A model generated the notes under the pieces. The model saw nothing but the letters and a program-made list of their open reading frames with translations, ran no database searches and had not been told where the DNA came from. From positions 280,344-344,343 of the forward strand of contig NZ_RCUY01000011.1 of NCBI RefSeq assembly GCF_003667575.1: DNA of 64,000 bases, given 5' to 3'. Source of the stretch: Mycetocola lacteus (GTDB lineage: Bacteria; Actinomycetota; Actinomycetes; Actinomycetales; Microbacteriaceae). The position numbers were made by a program, and so were the translations under genes. Below are positions 52,855-63,400 of the stretch, one piece after another. How positions within the stretch are numbered: the first letter of the stretch is position 1; every line of letters starts with the position of its first letter.

Positions 52855-52944
52855 CCAGCGCACGATACAGTCCTTCACCCGGACAACGGCGAGGAACTGC
52901 TGGACCTCGCCGAAACCAACCTGTTCCGGAGACTGTTCAACTAG
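52855..52944 (+). pseudogene. Diverged second copy of the PoxB membrane-binding tail
   Basis: Immediately after the poxB stop, 29 codons plus a stop continue in the same frame. The last 19 residues (NGEELLDLAETNLFRRLFN) are identical to the end of PoxB although several codons differ, all synonymously (for example CTC to CTG, GAG to GAA, CGC to CGG). Upstream residues (TVLHPD against TILSG) are weakly alike. It has no start codon and looks like the surviving end of another poxB allele. The terminator lies after this copy. Confidence 0.85.
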
Positions 52945-52955
52945 TCGACTGTACG

Positions 52956-52991
52956 CCCGTGGGCACCCCGAATTACCGGGGTGCCCACGGG
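52956..52991 (+). terminator. Terminator of the poxB region
   Basis: CCCGTGGGCACCCCG (52956-52970) pairs perfectly with CGGGGTGCCCACGGG (52977-52991), followed by TGTTTT. It also abuts the convergent glycosylase gene. Confidence 0.88.
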
Positions 52992-52995
52992 TGTT

Positions 52996-53724
52996 TTAGC
53001 GCGCGGGGAACAGCTCTGCCGCCAGCACGTCCCAGCCGCCCAGGGAGCGGGCGTGTTTGCCCGCCTCGACGATCAGACCGTGAAACTCCCGATACTCGGA
53101 CACGCTGAATCCGGCGGCCTCAACCGTCGCGGTCAGCGCGCGACGGGCGGCCGGGTAGCTGCCGGGCACTGGATAGCCCACAGCGGTGAGCATCCGGCGG
53201 GCGTAGGTGTCCCAGATGAAGGCCGGGCGATCAAAGGCATAGAGGCCGATCACGTCGGCGGTTTCGGGCCCGATGCCCGGCAGCGCGAGCAGTTCCTCGC
53301 GGAGGTCGGCATCGGTGCGGTCGGTGATGCCCGAGGGCGTGCGCCCACCCGGCTCGGTGCTCCCCGCGGCAACGGTCTCCAGCGCCCCGGCATCCAGCGC
53401 CCCGGTTTCCAGCGCCCCGGTCTCCACCGTCCAGCGCGCGAGTGCCACCGCCGAGCGCGACTTGGCGGTCATAAAGCCGCTGGGCCGGATCACCTCGGCC
53501 AGGTCCTCGGCCGGAATCGCGGCGAGCGCCGCCGGATCCAAGAGTGCGCGCTCCCGCAGCGCCCGAATCGAGGTTTCCACGTTGCGCCAGGCGGTGTTCT
53601 GCACCAGGATCGCGCCCACCATCATCTCGAAGGTCGACTTCGCCGGCCACCATCCCTCGGCGTCAAAACGCCCGCGCAGCGTCTCAAAGATGAGACGCTG
53701 CGCGGGCGGAACAGCCAAACTCAC
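52996..53724 (-). CDS. Endonuclease III-like HhH-GPD DNA glycosylase without iron-sulfur cysteines
   Basis: A 242-residue base-excision glycosylase. AILVQNTAWRNVETSIRAL matches the first helices. The helix-hairpin-helix is LLALPGIGPETADVIGLYAF (about 147-166), and the catalytic Asp is in FIWDTYARRML. The C-terminal FHGLIVEAGKHARSL aligns with the region where endonuclease III has its first cluster cysteine, but Ala or other residues replace them, so no 4Fe-4S cluster is expected. A 5-residue repeat (ETGAL type) is inserted at about 100-120. The GTG start overlaps the ABC-F stop by four bases. Confidence 0.85.
   Translation of the reverse strand: MSLAVPPAQRLIFETLRGRFDAEGWWPAKSTFEMMVGAILVQNTAWRNVETSIRALRERALLDPAALAAIPAEDLAEVIRPSGFMTAKSRSAVALARWTVETGALETGALDAGALETVAAGSTEPGGRTPSGITDRTDADLREELLALPGIGPETADVIGLYAFDRPAFIWDTYARRMLTAVGYPVPGSYPAARRALTATVEAAGFSVSEYREFHGLIVEAGKHARSLGGWDVLAAELFPAR
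53376..53420. repeat. 15-bp minisatellite inside the glycosylase gene
   Basis: Three 15-base units (53376-53390, 53391-53405, 53406-53420) share the core CCAGCGCCCCGG and encode ETGAL/DAGAL pentapeptides in frame. Confidence 0.85.
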
Positions 53725-55517
53725 GAACCCAGCAGGTCCGAAAGCTCAAGCCAGCGCTCTTCCAAGCTGGAGATGTCGGCAGACAGCTTCTGCGTCTCCT
53801 CGGTGATCTTGCCCAGGCCCGCGTAGTCGCTCTGGTCGTGCTCGGCCAGGCGTGCGTGGGCGGCATCGATTGCGGCGGTTGCCTTCTGGATCCGACGCTC
53901 GATCGAGGCCAGCTCCTTCTGCGCGCGGTGCAGCTCGCCACCGCTCAGGCCGGGCTTTGCCGGGGCCGAGCTGGCCTGGGAGGTCAGCTCCTCGGGCTTA
54001 CTCGCCGACGCGGGCGTCGCGTTGCGGATGCGCAGGTACTCGTCCACGCCGCCGGGCAGGTGACGCAGGTCGCCATCCAGTACCGCATACTGCTGATCGG
54101 TGACCCGCTCCAGCAGGTACCGGTCATGCGAAACCACCAGCAGGGTGCCGGGCCAGGTGTCCAGCAGGTCCTCCATGGCCGCGAGCATGTCGGTGTCGAG
54201 GTCGTTGGTGGGCTCATCGAGGATCAGCACGTTGGGCTCATCCAGCAGGATCAGCAGCAGCTGCAGACGGCGCTTCTGACCACCAGAGAGGTCCTTCACC
54301 GGGGTCTGCAGCTGAGCGGAGGCGAAGCCCATCTGTTCGAGCAGCTGGCCCGGGGTCATCTCCTTATCGCCGGCCTTATAGCTCGTGCGGTATCGTCCGA
54401 TCACGGCCGAGACGCGCTCGTTCTGAATGTCTTCCAGCTCGGCGAGCTGCTGGGTCAGTGCGGCGATCTTCACGGTCTTGCCGCGCTTGACCACACCGGA
54501 GGTGGGCTGCACCTCGCCGGTTACCAGGCCCAGCAGGGTCGACTTTCCGGCACCGTTGACACCGAGGATTCCGGTGCGCTCACCCGGGGCGATGCGCCAT
54601 TCCACGCTCTTCAAGATCGTCCGGTCGCCGTATTTCACGCCGGCATCCAGCAGGTCTACGACGTCCTTACCCAGGCGCGAGGTCGCCATCTGGCTCATCG
54701 CCACGGTGTTACGCACCGGCGGGACATCGGCGATCAGGGCGTTGGCGGCCTCGATCCGGAACTTCGGCTTGGCCGTGCGTGCGGGGGCACCGCGGCGCAG
54801 CCAGGCGAGCTCCTTCTTCATCAGGTTCTGACGCTTGCCCTCGATGGTCGCGGCCATGCGGTCGCGCTCCACGCGCTGCAGCACGTAGGCGGCATAGCCA
54901 CCCTCGAAGGGTTCGATGATGCCGTCGTGCACCTCCCAGGTGTCGGTGGACACCTCATCCAGGAACCACCGGTCGTGGGTGACCACCAGCAGGCCACCCT
55001 GGCCCGGGATCCAGCGGTTCTTCAGGTGTCCGGCCAGCCAGGACACACCCTCGACGTCGAGGTGGTTGGTGGGCTCGTCCAGGAACAGCACGTCCCAGTC
55101 ACCCACCAGCAGCGCGGCCAGGGCGACCCGGCGTCGCTGACCACCGGAGAGGGTGCCGATCTCGGCGGTCCAGGGCAGATCCGACAGCAGACCCGAGATC
55201 ACGTCGCGGATCTTCGGATCACCGGCCCAGATGTACTCCTCGGTGTCGCCCACAATTGCCTGGGCGACGGTCATGTCCGAGTCCAGGATGTCGCGCTGAT
55301 CGAGGTAGCCGATGGTCACCCCGCGGCGACGCGTGACCCGACCCGAATCGGGTTCGATCCGGCCGGCCAGCAGCTGCAACAGCGTGGACTTGCCATCACC
55401 GTTACGGCCGACGATACCGATCCGGTCGCCCTCATTGACCCCGGCAGTAACCTTCTCGAAGATTACGCGGGTGGGAAATTCTAGGTGGAGCGATTCCGCT
55501 CCCAACAGGTGAGCCAC
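53721..55517 (-). CDS. ABC-F family ATPase (EttA/Uup-like)
   Basis: A 598-residue soluble protein with two ATP-binding cassettes and no membrane domain. Cassette 1 has Walker A GRNGDGKST (about 36-44) and signature LSGGQRRR; cassette 2 has Walker A GVNGAGKST (about 318-326) and signature LSGGQKRR, each followed by FLDEPTNHLD or ILDEPTNDLD. A charged linker separates the cassettes, and a C-terminal coiled coil (about 525-598) resembles the Uup tail. ABC-F proteins act on ribosomes, in translation control or antibiotic protection; which applies is not evident. The start is GTG. Confidence 0.93.
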   Translation of the reverse strand: MAHLLGAESLHLEFPTRVIFEKVTAGVNEGDRIGIVGRNGDGKSTLLQLLAGRIEPDSGRVTRRRGVTIGYLDQRDILDSDMTVAQAIVGDTEEYIWAGDPKIRDVISGLLSDLPWTAEIGTLSGGQRRRVALAALLVGDWDVLFLDEPTNHLDVEGVSWLAGHLKNRWIPGQGGLLVVTHDRWFLDEVSTDTWEVHDGIIEPFEGGYAAYVLQRVERDRMAATIEGKRQNLMKKELAWLRRGAPARTAKPKFRIEAANALIADVPPVRNTVAMSQMATSRLGKDVVDLLDAGVKYGDRTILKSVEWRIAPGERTGILGVNGAGKSTLLGLVTGEVQPTSGVVKRGKTVKIAALTQQLAELEDIQNERVSAVIGRYRTSYKAGDKEMTPGQLLEQMGFASAQLQTPVKDLSGGQKRRLQLLLILLDEPNVLILDEPTNDLDTDMLAAMEDLLDTWPGTLLVVSHDRYLLERVTDQQYAVLDGDLRHLPGGVDEYLRIRNATPASASKPEELTSQASSAPAKPGLSGGELHRAQKELASIERRIQKATAAIDAAHARLAEHDQSDYAGLGKITEETQKLSADISSLEERWLELSDLLGS

Positions 55518-55621
55518 CCCTCAAGCTTAGTCGTCCCCGGCATTCTCCCCGCGCGGTCACAGAGATTACTCGACATCACGCGATAGGCTGAATTCTCCGT
55601 GCACCCCCGATTTGGAGCCTC

Positions 55622-56959
55622 GTGACCGATCCGAACTCTTCCCGCGCCGCCGTGAGCCACGCGGCCGGACTGACTCCGCGCAAACGTCTGCGCCGCCAGA
55701 TCGCACTCGCCGTGGTGAGCACCCTGGTGCTGCTGACCGCCGGAACCGGTGCCTTCGCGCTGTATGTGTATCAGGACCTGAACAACAATATTCATCGGTC
55801 TCCGATCTCGATGCCCAGCGGCAAGCCCGACTTCGGCACCGATCAGAACACCGATGAAACCAACATCCTGATCATGGGTCTGGACAGTCGGGTGGATCAG
55901 AACGGCAAGCCGTTCCCCGAGGAGATCTACAACGCGATCCACGCCGGAGACCAGGGTGATGGCGGATACAACGCCAACGTGATGATGCTCATCCACATCC
56001 CCGCCGGTGGCGGTCGGGCGCAGGGCATCTCGATCCCGCGTGACGACTACGCCGAGCTGGCCGGTCACCCCAACGGGGTAAAGATGTCCAAGATCAAGGA
56101 GGCCTACGGCCTCGCACTGGACGAGAAGCTGCGCGAGCTTGTGCGCGGCGGCATGAACCGCGATGAGGCCTATCAGGAGGCCCGTACCGCTGGACGTCAG
56201 GCTCAGATCAACACGGTGTCCAACTTCCTCGGCGGTGTGCGGATCGACCACTTCGTGGAGATCACCATGGCGGCCTTCTACCAGGTCGCGCAGGCAGTGG
56301 CGCCGATCCAGGTGTGCCTGAACCAGGCCACCGAGGACAAGTACTCGGGGGCGAACTTCCCCGCGGGTATGCAGGAGATCGACGCGCAGCAGGCGATGAG
56401 CTTTGTGCGTCAGCGGCGCGACACCGGCAAGTCCGGTCTGGAGCTGACCGACTTTGACCGTACCCGTCGCCAGCAGGCATTCATGGTGTCCCTCGCCTAT
56501 AAGCTCAAGCAGGCGGGCACCTTCACCAACCCCGCCACGATCACCAGCCTGGTCGGCACCGCCAAGCAGTACATCGCGGTGGATGACGGATTCGAATTCC
56601 TGAGCTTCGCCCAGCAGGCATCGAGCCTCGCCGGAGGAAACATCACCTTCACCACCCTGCCGATCACCGGCTATGCCAAGCGCGATGGCAAGGACGTGAA
56701 CCTGGTGGACCTGGACCAGATCCACGCCACCGTGGCCCAGCTGCTCGGCACCACCCCCTCCGGCAGCGCCACCCCGGAAACCCCCGCCACCGGCGGCGCG
56801 GGCACCGCCGAGACCCCGAAGACTCCGGAAACCCCGCAGGCGCCCGCCTCCGAGGCTCCGGCCACCCCGGGCGCACCGTCCTCCGAGGCTCCGGCAGACA
56901 ACACCTACCACGACTGGAAGGAGCCGCTGCAGGCCGGCTCCATCCCCTGCGTGAACTAG
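55622..56959 (+). CDS. LytR-CpsA-Psr (LCP) family cell-wall polymer ligase-like protein
   Basis: A 445-residue membrane-anchored protein. The N-terminal helix (about 26-48, IALAVVSTLVLLTAGTGAFA) is preceded by Arg/Lys. The extracytoplasmic LCP domain includes ETNILIMGLDSRVD, MLIHIPAGGGRAQGISIPRD with the Asp and Arg used for polyprenyl-pyrophosphate binding, and LTDFDRTRRQQAFM. LCP enzymes attach teichoic-acid or glycan polymers to peptidoglycan. The last 75 residues form a Pro/Ala/Thr/Glu-rich tail ending in a short conserved-looking segment with Cys. GGAG precedes the GTG start. Confidence 0.93.
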   Translation: MTDPNSSRAAVSHAAGLTPRKRLRRQIALAVVSTLVLLTAGTGAFALYVYQDLNNNIHRSPISMPSGKPDFGTDQNTDETNILIMGLDSRVDQNGKPFPEEIYNAIHAGDQGDGGYNANVMMLIHIPAGGGRAQGISIPRDDYAELAGHPNGVKMSKIKEAYGLALDEKLRELVRGGMNRDEAYQEARTAGRQAQINTVSNFLGGVRIDHFVEITMAAFYQVAQAVAPIQVCLNQATEDKYSGANFPAGMQEIDAQQAMSFVRQRRDTGKSGLELTDFDRTRRQQAFMVSLAYKLKQAGTFTNPATITSLVGTAKQYIAVDDGFEFLSFAQQASSLAGGNITFTTLPITGYAKRDGKDVNLVDLDQIHATVAQLLGTTPSGSATPETPATGGAGTAETPKTPETPQAPASEAPATPGAPSSEAPADNTYHDWKEPLQAGSIPCVN

Positions 56960-56971
56960 TCACGACACCAC

Positions 56972-57006
56972 AAAAGACCCACGGGATTTCTCCCGTGGGT
57001 CTTTTT
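56972..57006. terminator. Terminator between the LCP gene and the convergent VOC gene
   Basis: AAAAGACCCACGGGA (56972-56986) pairs with TCCCGTGGGTCTTTT (56991-57005), with T/A runs at both ends. Confidence 0.92.
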
Positions 57007-57016
57007 GTATGCCCGG

Positions 57017-57400
57017 CTACGCGGCCACCACCTCGGCCTTGAACCCGTCTGCGTTTTCCAACCAGGCCGCGTAGTGGTCGGGACCGCCGGCGTGTGGATA
57101 GCGTTCGGCATACAGCGGCCGCCAACCGTGGGCCGGGGCCGCGGCGACCAGCGCGTCGACCTCCGCCCGGGATCCACCGTGGAAGGCCAGATGGTTGATC
57201 CCCGCCCGCCGACGATCGTGCACGGGCGAGGACAGGTTCGGGGAGGTGGTGAGGCTCAGATACGCGCCTCCGGCACCCCAGGACTCTCCCTCGGCCCACA
57301 CGCTGTCCCGGGTGAAACCGAGGCGGGTCAGCAGCCAGGCCCAGTCGCCAAGGGACTCGCGGTCCGCGATCCACACCTCGACATGATGAAATCCACTCAT
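57017..57400 (-). CDS. VOC (glyoxalase/dioxygenase fold) family protein
   Basis: The ATG at 57400 gives 127 residues. The beginning SGFHHVEVWIADRESLGDWA, the middle INHLAFHGGSRAEVDALVAA and the end AAWLENADGFKAEVVA form the two beta-alpha-beta-beta-beta modules of the VOC fold. His5/His6, His in NHLAF and Glu near the end are placed as metal ligands. Enzymatic or binding function (lyase, dioxygenase, antibiotic sequestration) cannot be decided. GGAGG directly abuts the ATG, which is unusually close. Confidence 0.85.
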   Translation of the reverse strand: MSGFHHVEVWIADRESLGDWAWLLTRLGFTRDSVWAEGESWGAGGAYLSLTTSPNLSSPVHDRRRAGINHLAFHGGSRAEVDALVAAAPAHGWRPLYAERYPHAGGPDHYAAWLENADGFKAEVVAA

Positions 57401-57430
57401 CCTCCGAGTATGGCAGCACCCCGCACATGC

Positions 57431-57462
57431 GCACGGCCCCGGGTTCTCACCCGGGGCCGTGC
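57431..57462 (-). terminator. Terminator of the large surface-protein gene
   Basis: GCACGGCCCCGGG (57431-57443) pairs perfectly with CCCGGGGCCGTGC (57450-57462), 15 bases past the stop of the surface-protein gene. Confidence 0.85.
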
Positions 57463-57476
57463 GTCTTGGAGGGAGG

Positions 57477-60400
57477 CTATTCGGTGCGGCCGCGGCGGCG
57501 GAAGAAGAACGCTCCGAGCCCGGCCAGCAGTGTGGCGAGGGCGAGGGCACCCAGCCCCAGCGCGTGGTTGGCACCGGTCGAGCCCAGAGCCGAGCCTCCC
57601 GGACCCGCAACGACCGGAGTCGCCGCATAGGTGTTGGTCACCCGCACCGCGGTGGGGATCGGATGACCATCGGCCCCCGGACCCACCAGTGCAACCCGGG
57701 CGGTATTCGCCGCCGACTGCTGGTCGGCAACCCCCGGAGTCACCGGGTCGATGCTCACGCTCTCCGCACCCCGCAGATCGGGCTCGGTGATCGTACACAC
57801 GCTGCCCTCGGGCAGGGCATCAATCCGCACGGCGGTTCCCGGCCGAAGGACCGTGAGCGCATCGTGATCGGTCACCGTGACCGCGGCACCGCCCACGGTC
57901 AGCTCCCGAGTACACGTTGCCCGCGCCTCAAAGCTGCCCGGGACCCGGGACTCGCCTGCACCCGGACCGGTGAGAACCTTGGTGAGTTCGAGTGACGCCG
58001 GCGAATAGGTGTTGAGCATCTCGACCGTGACCGGTTCCCCATCCAGGATCGTGACCGTGCGTTCGGGGGCGGCGATATTCGCCCCGCCCGACTCGGTTTC
58101 GGTCACCACACACTCAGCGCCCACCGGCAGACCGGCAATAGCCCGGGATGCGGTGGTCTCCCCCGCGGCGATGGCGAGCGTGAACGTGCCCACATCGCCC
58201 AGCGCGATCGGTGCCCCGGCGAGGGTGCAGACCACGGTGAAGCGTGCATCGCCCACCGTGGTGGTCACGCTCGGCGTCTCCACGCGCTTGAGAACGGTCA
58301 GATCCCCACCCGCGTTGAAGGTGTTGAGGAACACCACGTCGTGGGTTCCCGGCTCCAGGGTTTCGGCATCAAAGGCTCGGTCAGCATCCAGCGGCACCGC
58401 CTCGGTGTTGAGCGTCGCCGTGACCGTGGCCGCACCGCGTGAGTTGGTCTCCGCCGGGGTACAGGTCACACCAACCGGCAGCCCGTCCACACGCTGGGTG
58501 TCTCCGGGAACCAGGCTGAAGGGCCCATAGTTCTCGGTGATTCCCGCGAAGGTACAGCTCATCGCCACCTCGAACGGCGCGTCCGCGGGGAGGAAGGTTG
58601 CATCACCATCCACCTCGACCGCGAGGGTCACCACCGCCTCAGCAAAGGCGTTGGTGGTGGCGATCACGTTGTCGGCCAGGGTGGTGCCCAGCACCAGAGC
58701 ATCCTCGGGATCGGTACTAAACCCGTACCCGGTAGTGCCCGCCGAAACCGAACCGTACTGGCCCGGGGCGGTGGTTCCGGTGGGCTGATAGCGCTGGTCC
58801 ACGATCGAGCAGGATGCACCGAGCGGCAGCCCGGTGAGCGTGGTCGAGAGCGTCTGGTCCACCGCGCTGATCCCCGCAAAGCTCGCGGTTCCGGTGACCG
58901 GAGACTCGGCCCCCGGTGCCAGACACGCGTAGTCAAGCTCATAGCCGGTGGATCCCAGGTGCCAGCGGGTGACCGGGTCATCTCGCAGGTCCAGGGTCAG
59001 GGTGAGCTCGCTGTCCTGCGCGCGGGCACCCGAGCGGGGCGACTCGGCGGCCGGCAGCCAGCTACTCGCGGTATTGACACGTCCGGTGGCCGCAACGGAG
59101 TTCCAGGCCACCCGAGGGGTGGTGCTGGTCACCGGAACGGTTACATCAAACTCCACCACCACAAACTCGCCACCAAGCATCCGAGCATCGTCGGCAAACA
59201 CGATATCCGCCCCCAGGGCGTGCGTGGTTGTGCTCGCGGTGCCGCTCCAGGTACCCGCGTCACAGGCCAGCGTGTGTGCGCCGCCGAACGCGTCGGGTGC
59301 AACCCGGCAGGCGTTACCCGTCGAGGAATAGCGCACTCCCTCGGCGGAGATGACGGCGTCCCCACGGGCACCGATTGCCTCGGCCTCGGCGCCACCGAGA
59401 AGCCTGACCGATCCCGGGACCAGGGCGGCCGTCCACTGCGAGTTACGCGCGGTTTCCAGCACCGCCCCCGTGTCGCCGATCGCCGGCAACTCATCCACAA
59501 ACCGGAACTGGCTGAGCGCACTGTTTCCCGAGTTGATCAGCTTCGCCCGGTAGGTCAGGGTTGCCCCCGCCGTGGTGAGCGCGATGCAGGGATTGCGCAC
59601 CCAGTCCCCATCGGGCCACTCGGCGTTGGTGGAGGGATCACACACGGTGCGAGCCTCGGTCTCCGAGCCGCCGATCTCCGCGTTGATATAGGACTCCGCG
59701 CGCACCGAGTCGTTCTGCAGGAAGTTCGCGTTGGCGGTGGAGACACAGTTGGCGTTTGCCGAGGATTCATCGGCGCACACCGAGGCCGGCAGCGCCCCGA
59801 GGATTCCGCTGCCCACAAGCCGAGCGGTGTTGGTCCCCGAACTCCCCGAGGCCACACCGTCACTCATCTGCAGCGGCACCTGGATCACGATCTTTTCGCC
59901 CGGACGCAGCACGTTATCCGCGGGCCAGGTCCAGCGCATCGAATCTCGATCTCCCGGGACCAGCGTCATCTCCGGGGTGCGCGAAACACCCTCGGGGGCC
60001 GAGGTCACCCGCCACTCCGAGGAGGGGAACACCGCGTTATAGGCGAGCTCGGGTGGGAGCACATCGATTGCGGTGAGGTCGTAGAGGTTACTCGAGGCGT
60101 TCGCGTTGTTCTGAAGCACCACAAAGAAGTTGACCCAGGATCCGGGGTTCGCGTTGGCGGTGGTGGTTCCGGTGTTGGTTACCGGATCGTATCGACCCGC
60201 ATACTTGCGAACCAGCGGCGCCGGAGTTCCCGGATAGATCGGGGTCTCGCCGCGCGCATTGGTCACCTCGGCGAGCGGGACGGTGAAGGTGTCCATGAAG
60301 GATGCACCACCACCGGTCATCCCCACGATCCACTGGCTGGCCCCGCTGGGCAGATCGGTGGCCGGTGAGACCTCGGTGGGGTCGCTGCGTAGGTGGGTGC

Positions 60401-63400
60401 GCAGCTTGGATTCGATATTGAGCGCACCGATGGAACGCTTGAGGATGCGCTGACGGGTGTTCTCGTCCCCGTCGAACTGCACCCGGAAACCGGTGGCCTC
60501 GGCCCAGGTTTTGGGCCCGTCGCCGGTACTCGGCAGGGTCAGGTCGGCGTTGTCGGCCGCGGTGATGGCGTCGCTCCACTTTCCGTCCTCACCCCGCACC
60601 CAGACCCGGGCCGTGACCGCACCCACCGGGTATCTCACCTGGACTCGCTGGACATCGAAGGCGTCCAGGGCCGATCCGGGCTCAAGGGTGTATCCGTCCG
60701 GATCCGCCGAGGGCCAGTGTGCACCATCCAGGAACTCGGCAGCGGTAGCCATCCGCAGCGAGCGCACCGGAATGTTTCCGGTGTTCTGGGTAACCAATAC
60801 CCAGGTTCGGTTGGGCAGCAGGTCGCGGTTCAGCGTTCCCGTGCCGGTCACCGACACAGCCGCATTCACCGAGGAGGCCGCCACATCGATGGCCAGGTTG
60901 GCGCTGTCTACGGTCAGATCCAGCGGCGTTACATTGCCCATCCGTGCCGCATAGTTGGCGGTCAGGTTGGCCTGCTGAGTTACCGTTTCACCGGGGATCT
61001 GGGTGGCCCCATCGATGCTCTGATCCGATGCCAGCTCATCCGGGACACCGGCGACAAACCGGTAGGTGTACCCGGTACGGACGTAGTCACGCAGGTTCGT
61101 GAAGAACCGCAGCTCGCCCTGAACGACCGCGGTCGGGCGATTGAGACCCACCCGCTTGCCCTCCTCGGACCAGGTGATATGCACCCCGACCACGTCCGCG
61201 AAACGATCGCTGGGCGGGTTCAGGGTCGCGGGCTGCGCGTTGACCGGAGCGGGCACATCCAGGGTGGTGCCGTCGGCAAAGAGGTAGTGGATCACGCCCG
61301 CTACCTTGTTATTTGCGGGCTGCCCGCCCGAGCTGGGAGCACCCTCACGATCGGGCCAGGTCACCAGTTCGATACCGGTGAAGTCGGTGATCGCGAAGGG
61401 ATCGTTGGTCGCGGTTCCCGGCCCATTCCCCACCCCCACGGCGATGCTATCCACGCCCACGGCAATGCTGCCGGTGGCCGACCACTGGTTTGCGGGCGGC
61501 ACCCCGTCCACGCCCAGCGCGGTCTTGTTACTCGCGGTGAGCACCACATGGGAGGGACTCTGGTGCTGGGCGACCAGGTAGTTCTCCGCCAGCGTGCCCT
61601 GCCATCTCGCGGTGGCGTCCCCAAAGAGCTGATCGGCGGCGTACACCGTGAAGTCGGCCGTGCCAACAATCCCGGTGGTCCATCCCCCGGGCTCATTCAT
61701 CGAGGTGAGTGTGGCGCGGTTGCGCTTGATGATCCCGGCCAGCGAGCCGTTCACGATCGCCGCGGGGTTTGTCAGCAGGTGCGTGCGCAGCTTCATGTCG
61801 GCCACCACCGAGAACGCCCCGAAGCGCTGCAACGCAACGGTGGGGTCGGCCCGGGTGACCTCAACCTGCACGCTAAAGACGCGTGCCGAATCGAATCCAA
61901 CCCAGGATCCCGACCACTCAATCTCGCGGTCCACCCGCTGGAAATCCAGGTATCCGGCACTCTGTGAGTCCTCGATATCCTCCGCGGACAGCTCCTCACC
62001 CTTATGGCTGGTGCTGGCTTCAACCTCACCCACGGGTCCGATCGGATTCCCGTCGATATCATTCATGGTGATGGTCATCTTCTGGTCCGGTCCCACCCGG
62101 GCATCACGCAGACCGGTGAGGGCGAAGACGTCCAGTGAGGACCCCGAGTGCGGACCGTCGGTCATACGCACGCGCACGCTGCGCTCGCTCTCGGGCACAC
62201 CGGCCAGCAGGAACGCGGTCGGCGACTCCTGCCCCTGAATGCCGTACTTTTTCGCCCCGGATGCGTAGTCCTTGAACACCGAGGCGCGGGCCAGATCCAG
62301 CAGGAACATCGCGTCGCCACCGGTGGCGGTCGCGGTGTTGATCCCGGTGCGCACCTCGGCGGTGTTTCCCACGGTCAGGAGTCCCGGGGTGTCCGAGGAC
62401 CCAATCAGATTGGGGTCCACCTTGACCGGGCCGCTCAGCTGCTCATTGCGGAACGTGACGGTGGTGCCGGCGGGCAGATCACAGTCGATGGTCACCGGGA
62501 AGCGCGCGGCCGGCTCGGCCGGAAGGATGGTGACTTCGAATCCCACCACCCGGTCCAGCTCCATCCCGTCCGTGTAGTCAACCTTGGTGACCGTGGGCGA
62601 AGTTCCGGTACCGAGGACCCACACCTTGTAGCTCGTGGTGCTGGCTACGGTGCCGCCGTTCGCATCGGTACAGACCGCTGCCTGCGAGGAGAGCGCCGAC
62701 AGTTTGATCGTATTAAACGGGTTGCTCTTCAGGTTGGCGTTTGTCGGGGTGGTTTGCGGGTCCGAAATGGTGAGCCCGGTTGGTCCCTGATCCTCGGTCG
62801 CTCCCGCCGACGGGCTGGTCGATGCGCTCAGCCGCAGCGCGTGATCGCGGTAGTTCTGCGGGTCGATTTCGGGGTCAAACACGTCTCCGGCTCGTGCCTC
62901 ACCGGTCAACGGATAGACGATCCGATCCGCATCGGAACCCAGGTTTTTGCTGAGCTTGGCGGTGAACTGCGGCTTGACCAGTGTGATGCTCGCGGTGGGC
63001 AGGTTCTCGGTAATCCGGGCACCGGTGGCCGCGGTGGCCACCACGGTGCCGTCAAACTCCACCAGGGTGGTGCCCGGGTTGCCGGAGGGCGCGCTGATCG
63101 GTTGGCCGTTGGAAAGCCGGGTATCGCGCAGCGCCGAACTGAGGATCACCCGTGCCGCACAGCCGTCATCATCCAGCGCACAGTTCCCGCTAATCCCGCC
63201 GCCGTCGGTGGCATAAAACGTGATGGTGATGCCGATGATCTCCCCCAGCGTGCGCTCGTCCCCCTCGGGTCCGGGCACCACCGCACCGGCAACAAACTCC
63301 TGCGCCTCACCGGCCACCGGTGCGGTCGCATAGTTGTAACGGATGCTCGCCCGGGTGGATCCGGCGGGGAACACCACCTCGGGGATCGCGGTGAGCTGCT

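Noticed and set aside
52855-52944. Phage-type attachment site duplication at the poxB 3' end
   Set aside because: The copies are only 90 bases apart with no integrase or element between them, and they differ at many synonymous positions, unlike att duplications.
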